A DNA stretch of 34,526 nt from Rhizobiales bacterium UBA3584 (GTDB lineage Bacteria > Pseudomonadota > Alphaproteobacteria > Rhizobiales > Devosiaceae), in assembly GCA_002375765.1 (NCBI GenBank), contig DFMV01000082.1, positions 1 through 34,526 on the forward strand, given 5' to 3'. The position numbers and the translations under genes are program-made. Below are positions 22,576-29,415 of the stretch, in pieces (position 1 is the first letter of the stretch; the number at the start of each line of letters is the position of its first letter). Below the pieces are notes generated by a model. The model made no database searches. It saw only the letters and a list, made by a program, of their open reading frames with translations, and was not told the DNA's origin.

Positions 22576-23436
22576 TCAAGCCCCGCAAGCGTAGAACCCG
22601 CGGTATCCGATCGTCAGGCCCTGGTCGAGTTCGAAGACGAGCTCTGCGTCGGCGCGCCAATCGGCCTCGTCTCCAAGAGGGCGGACGGTGATCGTCGTGC
22701 CGGGGGCAGAGAATTCCGCGTTACCGGCTTGCGGGTCGCCGGCCGCCTCCAGCGGGACGAGAACCCCGTTCAGTTTCATGGCCGCGGCGCCACCGTTCTG
22801 GCCAGCCCACAGGATCGGCTCGGACTCCGGGCTGCGATTGAAGGTGCAGCGAGCTTCCGCATCAAGGACACGATCCGCTTCGGCTTCCGGCATAGGTGCG
22901 GGGTCGAGAGTGGAAATCAGCGTGTTGGAGAGAGCGTCCTCCACGGTGCCCGGCTCGGCGGGCGGGTCCTTGAAGATATTCTCCACCACATTTCCGGCTG
23001 AGACGTCCGCAATGAGGTAACGCATCTCGGCTATCTCGCGCCGCTGCGCCTCTATGATCTCATCGGCGAGCTTCTGTACGCGCGGATCGCGAATCTGCGC
23101 CCTCTCGGAGGTCATGATGGCGATCGAGTGGTGAGGGATCATAGCGCGCATGTAGTTTGGTCCGGAGACGGTGACCTGGCTGCGCACCAGCCACAGCGAC
23201 AGCGCGAACACGATGATGGAGCCAATGAAGATGGCGACGTTCAGAGACGTGCTCTTGTACATGCCGAGCATGAAGCCGAGCATGATGAGCGCCATCGTCG
23301 CACCCATCATAATCGCCATGTAGGTGCGCGTTTCAGAGAAAAAGACGTGCTCCCAAGCATAGGTGTTCAGATACATCAGGACGAACATCACCACCGTGGA
23401 GGTGAGGATCATCAAGCCGAAGCGAATATAAGACAT
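22576..23436 (-). CDS. membrane-anchored DUF305 protein with extra C-terminal domain
   Basis: The product is 286 aa. Three membrane helices (about residues 5-85, Met-rich) precede a DUF305 helix pair with the copper-linked signature MRAMIPHHSIAIM (H102, H103) and the RRREIAEM-like second helix (EIIEAQRREIAEMRYLI). After a linker comes a beta-rich C-terminal domain of about 100 residues (ARCTFNRSPESEPILW... to the end) that DUF305 proteins normally lack. It probably binds or senses copper in the periplasm. The gene lies 13 bases after the cytochrome c gene, and both lie behind the CsoR-type palindrome. Confidence 0.82.
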   Translation of the reverse strand: MSYIRFGLMILTSTVVMFVLMYLNTYAWEHVFFSETRTYMAIMMGATMALIMLGFMLGMYKSTSLNVAIFIGSIIVFALSLWLVRSQVTVSGPNYMRAMIPHHSIAIMTSERAQIRDPRVQKLADEIIEAQRREIAEMRYLIADVSAGNVVENIFKDPPAEPGTVEDALSNTLISTLDPAPMPEAEADRVLDAEARCTFNRSPESEPILWAGQNGGAAAMKLNGVLVPLEAAGDPQAGNAEFSAPGTTITVRPLGDEADWRADAELVFELDQGLTIGYRGFYACGA

Positions 23437-23449
23437 GTTAGCTTTCCTG

Positions 23450-24058
23450 TTACTCGCTTGGGGGCTGGATAGCTTCGGCCGGCGGCTCGGCAGGCCCGCG
23501 TGCGTCAGATGATGGGGTCTCTTCCGCCGGCCCTTGAGCGGATCCGGTCAATCTCGTGTAGTCGTCAGCGGTGAGCCCTGGGAGCGCGCTGACGAAGGCG
23601 GCAATTGCGGTGATCTCCTCAGAAGAGTGGCGCCCACCAAAGGCTGGCATCCCTGTCATCTTGATGCCGTTGGTGACGATCCAATGGATCTCCTCGCCCG
23701 TCCACTCGGTGGCAGCCTCCGTCAGGTGCGGCGGTTCCGGGCGCATCCCTCGAGACCACTCGGCCGGGTCCTTACCCGGTCCACCGTGGCACTGGGCGCA
23801 GCTTTCTGCGTAATACCCGGCCCCCTCGGCAACGAGATTTTCGAAAGGGTTCTGGGGCAGGTCCGCTCCGCCGGCCCGGCTGGCTACCGACCGGCGCATG
23901 GTGGTGTCGAACGACCATCGGACTGCATCGAAATGTTGGTCCGAGGCAGCAACGTTGTAGGCTCCCGTGTAGACGACGGTCAGCCAGACGGCGATGGCAA
24001 CGAGGATGGTGCCAAGAACCCCACTGAAAACACCAAGAATGGTCGGGTGCTTCTCCAT
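23450..24058 (-). CDS. membrane-anchored c-type cytochrome
   Basis: The product is 202 aa: an N-terminal membrane helix (about residues 8-30), then a class I cytochrome c domain. The heme site is C87-A-Q-C90-H91, with M137 in KMTGMPAFG as likely axial ligand. A Pro/Glu-rich tail ends the protein. It carries one heme and would pass electrons in the periplasm, perhaps to the aa3 oxidase or a copper oxidase. The ATG behind GGGAGAG is chosen; the frame extends 30 codons upstream across the CsoR-type operator without sense. First gene of the leftward CsoR unit. Confidence 0.86.
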   Translation of the reverse strand: MEKHPTILGVFSGVLGTILVAIAVWLTVVYTGAYNVAASDQHFDAVRWSFDTTMRRSVASRAGGADLPQNPFENLVAEGAGYYAESCAQCHGGPGKDPAEWSRGMRPEPPHLTEAATEWTGEEIHWIVTNGIKMTGMPAFGGRHSSEEITAIAAFVSALPGLTADDYTRLTGSAQGPAEETPSSDARGPAEPPAEAIQPPSE

Positions 24059-24116
24059 ACTTGCTCTCCCGCTTCCGTCGAAAAAATTTCGCGCTGAAAA
24101 TGGCGGTAGCCATGCC

Positions 24117-24135
24117 GATACCCTGCAGGGGTATC
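24117..24135. promoter_or_regulatory. CsoR-type operator between divergent copper units
   Basis: GATACCC-tgcag-GGGTATC is a perfect 7-bp palindrome with a 5-base spacer, of the ATACCC...GGGTAT kind bound by CsoR-family repressors. It lies 58 bases upstream of the cytochrome c gene and 88 bases upstream of csoR, so it can control both directions. A second inverted repeat (AAGGTT/AACCTT, 24161-24178) lies nearer csoR. Confidence 0.72.
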
Positions 24136-24223
24136 TTTCTCCCAACATATTGCTGCCCCCAAGGTTCCGCGAAACCTTAGACCACTAATCGGGTTTACCT
24201 GAATGAGATGAGGTCAACGACCG

Positions 24224-24496
24224 ATGAACGATCGAAAGCAAGCGGCTCTTCATCGCATCGCGCGCGTCGAAGGACAGGTGCGCGGTGTTGGACGAATGAT
24301 CGAGCAGGACCGCTACTGCATTGATGTTTTGAACCAGGTGATGGCGATCCGATCAGCGCTCTCGCAGATTGAGATCCTCATCCTGGAAGACCATGCGGAC
24401 ACTTGCGTCGAGGATGCGATTTCGTCCAGAGGTCCCGAGGAGCAGCGGCTGAAGTTCCGGGAGCTGATCGAGGTGTTCGAGAAGGTCTGCAGATGA
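24224..24496 (+). CDS. csoR: CsoR-family copper-sensing repressor
   Basis: The product is 90 aa, all-helical, of the CsoR/RcnR/FrmR family. The Cu(I) triad is C32, H57 and C61, with the same spacing as C36/H61/C65 of Mycobacterium CsoR, so copper rather than nickel or formaldehyde is the likely ligand. The basic N-terminal region (ALHRIARVEGQVRGVGRMIE) is the DNA-binding face. Copper binding releases the operator. The palindrome upstream is the likely autoregulated site, and a copper chaperone gene follows 21 bases after the stop. Confidence 0.9.
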   Translation: MNDRKQAALHRIARVEGQVRGVGRMIEQDRYCIDVLNQVMAIRSALSQIEILILEDHADTCVEDAISSRGPEEQRLKFRELIEVFEKVCR

Positions 24497-24517
24497 GGTA
24501 GTCGAGACCATGCCATA

Positions 24518-24685
24518 GTGACCTGCGGCGGGTGCGCCAACAGCGTAACTAAAGCCGTCAACTCTGTGGACCCGAAGGCTGAGGTCCATGCGGATTCCAC
24601 AAAGCGGACCGTCATAGTCGAATCGTCTGAATGTCGCGAGGCGTTTGTCGTCGTACTTGGCGAAGCTGGTTATCCGGTCTCCTGA
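24518..24685 (+). CDS. HMA-domain copper chaperone, N-terminally clipped (CopZ-like)
   Basis: The frame encodes 55 residues of a heavy-metal-associated fold: metal motif TCGGCANS near the start, helix VTKAVNSVDP, strand AEVHADSTKRTVIVES, then EAFVVVLGEAGYPVS. The first beta-strand normally preceding the CxxC motif (about eight residues ending in a Met) is missing. The only start is GTG right before the motif, while an ATG nine bases upstream is one base out of frame (ATGCCATAGTG). A single-base deletion there would explain it. It lies just behind csoR, as copZ often does. It may be inactive or unstable. Confidence 0.62.
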   Translation: MTCGGCANSVTKAVNSVDPKAEVHADSTKRTVIVESSECREAFVVVLGEAGYPVS

Positions 24686-24831
24686 GGACGGCACCAAGCG
24701 GGCGAGTGGCGGCCGCCTGCGCGGAAAACACGGGCGGCGGGACATATAAGGCAGGTGTAGCGGCCAACCGTCGGGCGGAACTTCGAAGCTCGTGACGGGT
24801 TCTGTCCCGTAATTGCGAAGGACGGCTCGAA

Positions 24832-25143
24832 TTGCGCATCGTCTCCATATTGCTGGTTCTGGTGGCGGCGGTAGCGCTCGGATTTCTGACGGTGCCAATT
24901 TCCGGCTTCGCCGCCGATATGCCGCAGCATAACCACGCCGCGACTTCCGATCTCGGACCCGAAAATCCTTGCGATAAAGCCGACACGCTTTGCTGCCAGC
25001 CCGCCCATTGTAGCCCGATGTGTTTGCCTGCGAGCTATGAATCCGGCTTGGCGGTATCGCCCGGTTGGCAGCGGGCGCGCCCTGCGGCGACGCTCGTCTC
25101 AGCGCTCATATCCGGAATCGATCCGCCGCCCAAGTTCGCCTGA
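24832..25143 (+). CDS. small exported Cys/His-rich protein
   Basis: The product is 103 aa from a TTG start; GAAGGA lies about ten bases upstream. A signal peptide (about residues 1-28, cleavage after FAA) leads to a short mature domain with His and Cys clusters (MPQHNHAATS; CDKADTLCCQPAHCSPMC) and a Pro-rich end (GIDPPPKFA). It resembles the small exported proteins common in copper clusters and could bind periplasmic copper. Its place between the chaperone and a DUF305 gene supports that. No known family is assigned with certainty. Confidence 0.62.
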   Translation: MRIVSILLVLVAAVALGFLTVPISGFAADMPQHNHAATSDLGPENPCDKADTLCCQPAHCSPMCLPASYESGLAVSPGWQRARPAATLVSALISGIDPPPKFA

Positions 25144-25180
25144 GCCGAACTGCCCAACGTGTTCAATCAGGAAAACTCCC

Positions 25181-25666
25181 ATGAAAACTCTCAACGTAGT
25201 CCTGTGCTCAACTTTCATGCTTGCCGCCGCTTCGGGCCTTGCACACGCGCAAAACGCGGCAGCCCATTTCGAGCTGCCCAACGAATGCCGCCCTGAAACA
25301 GCGATGCACGGCGAAGGTCATTCGGACATGTCAGCTTCCGGCGGCGGTTCAGGATCGGCCACCGATTCGGGCACCATGAACATGGATGACATGGACCCGG
25401 ATGCCATGACCGAAGCCATGCGCGCCAATATGGAAAAGATGATGGTCACCATGCCGGCCATGCACGAGGGGATGATGAACGACAATCCAGACATCGCCTT
25501 CGCGTGCGGGATGATCGCTCATCACCAAGGGGCAATCGACATGGCCGAGGTCCAGCTCGAATACGGAGAGGACGAAACGCTGCGCGACCTCGCTCGGACG
25601 ATCATCGAGGACCAGAAACGAGAGATCGACGAAATGACGCAGTGGTTGGCTGAAAACGGCAGCTGA
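25181..25666 (+). CDS. periplasmic DUF305 copper-associated protein
   Basis: The product is 161 aa. After a signal peptide (cleavage after AHA, about residue 23) comes a Met/Asp-rich segment (MNMDDMDPDAM) and then the DUF305 four-helix unit with MIAHHQGAIDMAEVQL (H114, H115) and IIEDQKREIDEM. DUF305 proteins such as CopM bind Cu(I)/Cu(II) in the periplasm and aid tolerance. The ATG at MKTLNVVL is chosen because the upstream extension overlaps the previous gene and lacks a signal. A strong hairpin follows the stop, before the csp-like gene. Confidence 0.88.
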   Translation: MKTLNVVLCSTFMLAAASGLAHAQNAAAHFELPNECRPETAMHGEGHSDMSASGGGSGSATDSGTMNMDDMDPDAMTEAMRANMEKMMVTMPAMHEGMMNDNPDIAFACGMIAHHQGAIDMAEVQLEYGEDETLRDLARTIIEDQKREIDEMTQWLAENGS

Positions 25667-25671
25667 TTCTT

Positions 25672-25697
25672 CGGGCCGCGCGAGGCCGTGCGGCCCG
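25672..25697 (+). terminator. intercistronic hairpin between DUF305 and csp genes
   Basis: CGGGCCGC (25672-25679) pairs perfectly with GCGGCCCG (25690-25697) around a 10-base loop, starting six bases after the stop. No T-tract follows, so it may stabilise or attenuate the upstream message rather than end it fully. Confidence 0.5.
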
Positions 25698-25720
25698 TCA
25701 CCTTCAGAAGGAGATTAAAG

Positions 25721-26056
25721 ATGACCCATCAACTCAGTGACGACATGAAGGCTTGCATAGACGCTTGCCTCGACTGCTACAAAGCCTGCCTTTCCACTTC
25801 GATGCACCACTGCCTCGAGGCCGGCGGCGAGCATACCGAACCCAAGCACTTCCGGTTGATGGCGGCTTGCGCCGAAATTTGTCGGACTGCGGCGCACTTC
25901 ATGCTCATCGGCAGCGAGCATCATCGTCACGTATGTCGAGAATGCGCAGAAATCTGCGCCGAGTGCGCGGACGACTGCGAACGTCTTGGCGACATGGACG
26001 AATGCGTCCAAGCCTGCAAGAGATGCGCCGAATCGTGTCGGAAGATGGCGGCCTGA
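25721..26056 (+). CDS. four-helix-bundle copper storage protein (Csp, DUF326 family)
   Basis: The product is 111 aa with 16 cysteines (C12, 16, 19, 23, 31, 50, 54, 72, 75, 79, 82, 86, 95, 99, 102, 106) arranged as CxxxC and CxxC repeats along the helices, plus His-rich turns (MHHC, EHHRHVC). In Csp proteins these cysteines line a four-helix core that binds many Cu(I) ions. There is no signal peptide, so it should be a cytosolic store, as in Csp3. The ATG after GGAGATTAAAG is chosen. A terminator-like hairpin follows. Confidence 0.9.
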   Translation: MTHQLSDDMKACIDACLDCYKACLSTSMHHCLEAGGEHTEPKHFRLMAACAEICRTAAHFMLIGSEHHRHVCRECAEICAECADDCERLGDMDECVQACKRCAESCRKMAA

Positions 26057-26083
26057 TCGGAAGGTCCATGTTGATCGAATTCG

Positions 26084-26105
26084 AGGCGCGCCGTACAGCG
26101 CGCCT
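26084..26105 (+). terminator. terminator-like hairpin after the csp-like gene
   Basis: AGGCGCGC (26084-26091) and GCGCGCCT (26098-26105) form a perfect 8-bp stem with a six-base loop, 27 bases after the stop. Only a weak TTCCC follows. Confidence 0.5.
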
Positions 26106-26153
26106 TCCCATTGACGAAAGCAATCGTTAGCTCCTGCCGGATAATGTCGGGCA

Positions 26154-26849
26154 ATGGAGCGCAACGCAACCAGCGGTACAGCAATTGGGACGGAAGGCGA
26201 GGGGCCTTCGGGGGGTCGGCGGAGACTTACGCCGACTCGGACCCTCGCCGCTACCTTCGTCGCGGTTCTGCTCCTGCTGTTATGCACCTACTGGTTTCTT
26301 GCCGGCGACCACCGCATAGATCGGATCTTGTCGTTCGGCCTCCCGGACCCGTCGGGCGCTTCGGGTCATCGGGGATATTGGTCCTCGGCAGCATGGCTTT
26401 TCACGGCCCTCGGAAGCGTCGAAGTCGTGTTCGTCCTCGCGTCGGCGTTGGTATTGTTTCTGCTCCTGGCCGGACGGTTGAAGGATGCTGTGACGACCGT
26501 AGTGGTCATCGCCGGCGGCGCGGCGGCCGGCTACGCTGCAAAATTCGTCACAGGCTATTTCCGGCCCCATCATTCCCCCGGCTCGACTGAAATGCTCAAC
26601 ACGAGTTTCCCGAGCGGACACGCGCTTCTCGCGACCCTTCTGGTCGGGACGGCAGCGGTGCTAACCGCGCGATCGGCGGCATCTCCGACGGCCAAGGCTT
26701 CGGTATGGACCGCTGCCATCTTTCTGGCCGGTTCGGTCGGCCTAAGCCGCATCTATCTGGGCACACACTGGCCGAGCGACGTCCTTGCCGGATGGACTTT
26801 CGGAATTCTTTGGCTGGCCGCAACTGAGCGGAGCATCGGCAGGCTCTAG
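26154..26849 (+). CDS. PAP2-family membrane phosphatase
   Basis: The product is 231 aa with about five or six membrane helices. All three phosphatase motifs are intact: KFVTGYFRP (K-x6-RP), FPSGH, and SRIYLGTHWPSD (SR-x5-H-x3-D). PAP2 enzymes of this type remove phosphate from lipid phosphates such as undecaprenyl pyrophosphate or phosphatidic acid in the membrane. A related phosphatase (PbrB) sits in lead-resistance operons, where it releases phosphate for metal precipitation. Whether this one helps metal tolerance here is inference. No strong ribosome site precedes the ATG. Confidence 0.86.
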   Translation: MERNATSGTAIGTEGEGPSGGRRRLTPTRTLAATFVAVLLLLLCTYWFLAGDHRIDRILSFGLPDPSGASGHRGYWSSAAWLFTALGSVEVVFVLASALVLFLLLAGRLKDAVTTVVVIAGGAAAGYAAKFVTGYFRPHHSPGSTEMLNTSFPSGHALLATLLVGTAAVLTARSAASPTAKASVWTAAIFLAGSVGLSRIYLGTHWPSDVLAGWTFGILWLAATERSIGRL

Positions 26850-26914
26850 CCATCTCGTTCCGGAGGACAGCGAGCTCTCTCGCGATGGCTTGACGCAGCT
26901 TCGTTCAGAAGGAG

Positions 26915-27249
26915 ATCGCGCTTGATCGCCAGAGTATCAACACGGCGGTGACGACCCGGACGCTCTGTTCAATACCTGGCGCTATGCAAGCCCTTGAGGA
27001 AGTGCGGCGTTTGCTTGAGACCGGTGGCCAACTCTGCTCGTCGAGCACCGTCTGTCACCGGAGGAGAACGCGCGCAATTGCAGGACCGCCTGACGCCGAT
27101 CTGGAAGCGGATTGGTAGTGGCTGCCACTTCAACCGCGAAATGCGCAAAATAGTCGAGGCAGGGCTTCAAGATATCTCAGGTCGAAACCGGCTACGCGAA
27201 GGCCCCGAAGCCGATGGCGTTCATCTACGAAGGCCGAGCACAGCCATGA
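26915..27249 (+). pseudogene. decayed SAM-dependent methyltransferase (3' half)
   Basis: Three adjacent frames together spell a class I methyltransferase C-terminal half. The first reads NTAVTTRTLCSIPGAMQALE and EEVRRLLETGG (motif for post-strand 4 to 5). The second reads LLVEHRLSPEENAR. The third has LQDRLTPIWKRIGSGCHFNRE followed by MRKIVEAGLQDIS. After another shift comes VETGYAKAPKPMAFIYEGRA and a stop. The N-terminal SAM-binding loop is missing. Several frameshifts plus the missing 5' half make this a clear pseudogene. Its family resembles UbiE/phospholipid methyltransferase-like proteins. Confidence 0.7.
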
Positions 27250-27424
27250 GAGGTCAGGTGCCGGCCTGCACCATCACCGGGCGGGTGAAACGCAGCCGAA
27301 GACAAGTGGGCCCGAAAATGTCGCGAATTCCAAACCGATGCCGATTTCGAAACACATGTCCTCACGCCAGTGGCAATGCGATGCCGGTAGTGTCATCCGA
27401 GGGAAAATCTGCGTAAAATGGAAC

Positions 27425-28153
27425 TCATCCGATCCGCGCCAGAATCGGAAAGACGTCTAGCAGCCAGTAAGATAGTGCGCTCAGCCGTCCGGTTATCATG
27501 GCGACACCCATCAGGATCATGACTAACCCCGCGGCCTGATGCAGACGGCGACCAACGCGACCGATGCTCCGCAGTTTTTCTGCGATCCTGTCCGTGAAGC
27601 CGGCTACGATTAAGAATGGCACACCGAGGCCCGCCGAATACACGGCGAGAAGGGCAATGCCTTGCCCCACCGTCGCACTTGCAGCGCTGGCGGTGAGAAT
27701 CGCACCGAGAATCGGGCCGATGCAGGGCGTCCAGCCGAAACCGAACGCGAGCCCGAGCACGTAGGAGGCGACGGGCCGACCCCCCGGAAGATTTAGGTGA
27801 AAGCGGAGCTCGCGTTCCATTGTCGCAAAGCGCGCCGCACCGATCATGAACAGACCGAACAGGATTACGATGGCGCCTCCGATAAGATTGAGCTCGTAGC
27901 GCCAGCTCAGGAGCGCCTGCCCGAGGGCGGTAGCCGACGCGCCGAGCGCCATGAAGATCGTTGAAAAGCCAAGGACAAAGCAGAGGCTCAGCAAGACGAC
28001 ACGCCGCCGCGACGGTGCCACTGCCCCCGTCACTGTTCCGCCGGCAATATAGGACACGTACCCTGGCACAAGAGGGAGAACACAGGGCGAAACGAACGAT
28101 ATGGCTCCGGCTAGGAGTACGGCGGTCAGCCCAAGAAGCGAGAGATCAGACAT
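27425..28153 (-). CDS. ccdA: CcdA-type thiol-reductant transporter
   Basis: The product is 242 aa with six membrane helices. The redox cysteines are C24 (FVSPCVLPLVPGY, helix 1) and C144 (WTPCIGPILG, helix 4), each in the family Pro-Cys signature. CcdA carries electrons from cytoplasmic thioredoxin to periplasmic thioredoxin-like proteins such as CcmG and TlpA, both of which are encoded in this window. Its start overlaps the preceding small gene by eight bases. It is the last gene of the long minus-strand copper array. Confidence 0.92.
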   Translation of the reverse strand: MSDLSLLGLTAVLLAGAISFVSPCVLPLVPGYVSYIAGGTVTGAVAPSRRRVVLLSLCFVLGFSTIFMALGASATALGQALLSWRYELNLIGGAIVILFGLFMIGAARFATMERELRFHLNLPGGRPVASYVLGLAFGFGWTPCIGPILGAILTASAASATVGQGIALLAVYSAGLGVPFLIVAGFTDRIAEKLRSIGRVGRRLHQAAGLVMILMGVAMITGRLSALSYWLLDVFPILARIG

Positions 28154-28376
28154 GGAACGTCTCTATGGTCGCCCGTCGCCACGGCCTAAGCTTGGCAGCC
28201 CTCGGGTAGGCCGCTGTCCGCTTCACTCTCCACTGCAGGAGGGGGTTGGGCCTTGCACCAAGGAAGAGATGGAGATCGCGGTGTGCTCCTGCTTTGCGCA
28301 CTCGAATGTCCAGCCATTCGCTGAAGATCGTGTAGCCCAGCATGAAGAGGATAGCCGCGGCAGTCACGGCAGCCAT
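28146..28376 (-). CDS. small membrane protein between SCO-like and ccdA genes
   Basis: The product is 76 aa with one clear N-terminal membrane helix (MAAVTAAAILFMLGYTIFSEWLDIRV) and a basic remainder. It overlaps the preceding stop by 13 bases and the ccdA start by eight (ATGTCTGA), so it is probably translated. The FSEWLDIRVRKA opening and a PLLQW motif recall a family of small two-helix proteins in copper/heavy-metal clusters, but the second half here is more basic and less hydrophobic than I would expect, so some decay is possible. Confidence 0.5.
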   Translation of the reverse strand: MAAVTAAAILFMLGYTIFSEWLDIRVRKAGAHRDLHLFLGARPNPLLQWRVKRTAAYPRAAKLRPWRRATIETFHV

Positions 28377-28975
28377 TCAAGGATGCGGTCGAGCATATTT
28401 GGCTCAGGTGGGTGAGCGTTCGTCAGACCGTTTATGTAAAGAATCATGTTGATCCGTTCGAAGTCCACCCCGTGGAAGATAGCGGCATGGCGGGTCCCGC
28501 GGGCGATGACGTGAACCATTGGAGCGCCTTGATTGCGGCGCGACAACTCAGCGAGTTCGGTGATTATCTCGGTGACAGTATGTCCGCCTCCAGCCGTGAC
28601 ACGGAGCCAATTTGTGCCGTCCCATCCTTCGACAGCGAGTGCTTCGGGTGAAGCGACGGTAAGGAAAGTGACCATCTCACGCATCGGCGTGATGTTGATG
28701 GATTTCTGGACTTCGACCAGAAGAGCCTGCTGTTCGGCGCAAGGGCTACCACACTCATCGGGAAAGAAGCTCAGGACGATGATGCTGTCCGCCAGGTCGC
28801 GCAGGTCGAGTTCGACACCATTGGCGCTCATCAACTCGATGGCGGGCAGGCGTTGGGCGGCGATTTCGAAAGCCGGCTCCTTTTCGCCCATCGTCTCGTC
28901 AAGCCGTTCGCCCGGGTGATTGGCAAGGGCAGGTGTGGCAATACTTAGAATCGCAAGCAGGAGAAACGTCCTCAT
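28364..28975 (-). CDS. SCO/thioredoxin-fold periplasmic protein with CxxxC
   Basis: The product is 203 aa with a signal peptide (about residues 1-18, cleavage after ALA). The thioredoxin fold has C75-G-S-P-C79 in FFPDECGSPCAEQQ, the CxxxC spacing of SCO1/SenC proteins rather than the CxxC of thioredoxins. A His-containing segment (TRHAAIFHGVDF) could supply the third copper ligand. SCO proteins deliver copper to CuA or act as thiol reductants for it. It differs clearly from the canonical SCO1 gene two genes upstream. It overlaps the PCu(A)C start region by four bases (ATGA). Confidence 0.72.
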   Translation of the reverse strand: MRTFLLLAILSIATPALANHPGERLDETMGEKEPAFEIAAQRLPAIELMSANGVELDLRDLADSIIVLSFFPDECGSPCAEQQALLVEVQKSINITPMREMVTFLTVASPEALAVEGWDGTNWLRVTAGGGHTVTEIITELAELSRRNQGAPMVHVIARGTRHAAIFHGVDFERINMILYINGLTNAHPPEPNMLDRILEWLP

Positions 28976-29415
28976 TTGCTTTCCTCATCCGGACCGCTCG
29001 CAGCCACTCCGAGAACCGGAACATCGACAGTGACTTCGCCGGCGGCCTCAAAATGGAGCGTGAGTGGAAAGGTCGAGCCTTCAACAAGCTTCTCCGAAAG
29101 GTCCATCAGCATCAGATGCATTCCCCCTGGAGCGAAATTCACCGCTTCTCCAGCAAGCAGATCGAGAGTTTCGCGATGTACCATTCGTCCGACCCCGTTA
29201 GCGTCGGTCTCAACGGCATGGATCATGACGCGGTCGGCTATGGGTGTTGATGCGCCGATCAGCCGGTCGTCCTCGTCGCTTTCCGCCGTCACGTAGGCAG
29301 CTCCAGGGCGGGAGGCGAGAATGCTGGCGCGTGCCCAAGGATCACTCACGACGACCTCGGCATGGGCAGCCAGCGGCAGCATGACCGTGAGTGCAGCAAC
29401 AATCAGTACCCTCAT
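28972..29415 (-). CDS. PCu(A)C-type periplasmic copper chaperone
   Basis: The product is 147 aa with a signal peptide (cleavage after AHA). The cupredoxin-like domain has the PCu(A)C Cu(I) motif: H66, M78, H100 and M102, spaced as H-x11-M-x21-H-x-M. These proteins hand Cu(I) to the CuA site of cytochrome oxidase subunit II, often with SCO1. SCO1 is the gene immediately upstream and overlaps by four bases (ATGA), and the downstream SCO-like gene is coupled the same way. Confidence 0.93.
   Translation of the reverse strand: MRVLIVAALTVMLPLAAHAEVVVSDPWARASILASRPGAAYVTAESDEDDRLIGASTPIADRVMIHAVETDANGVGRMVHRETLDLLAGEAVNFAPGGMHLMLMDLSEKLVEGSTFPLTLHFEAAGEVTVDVPVLGVAASGPDEESK

Noticed and set aside
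27270..27420. Minus-strand HCH-containing stretch resembling a multicopper oxidase end
   Set aside because: Only a few residues fit, the methionine ligand and flanking domain are missing, and no start or longer frame exists.
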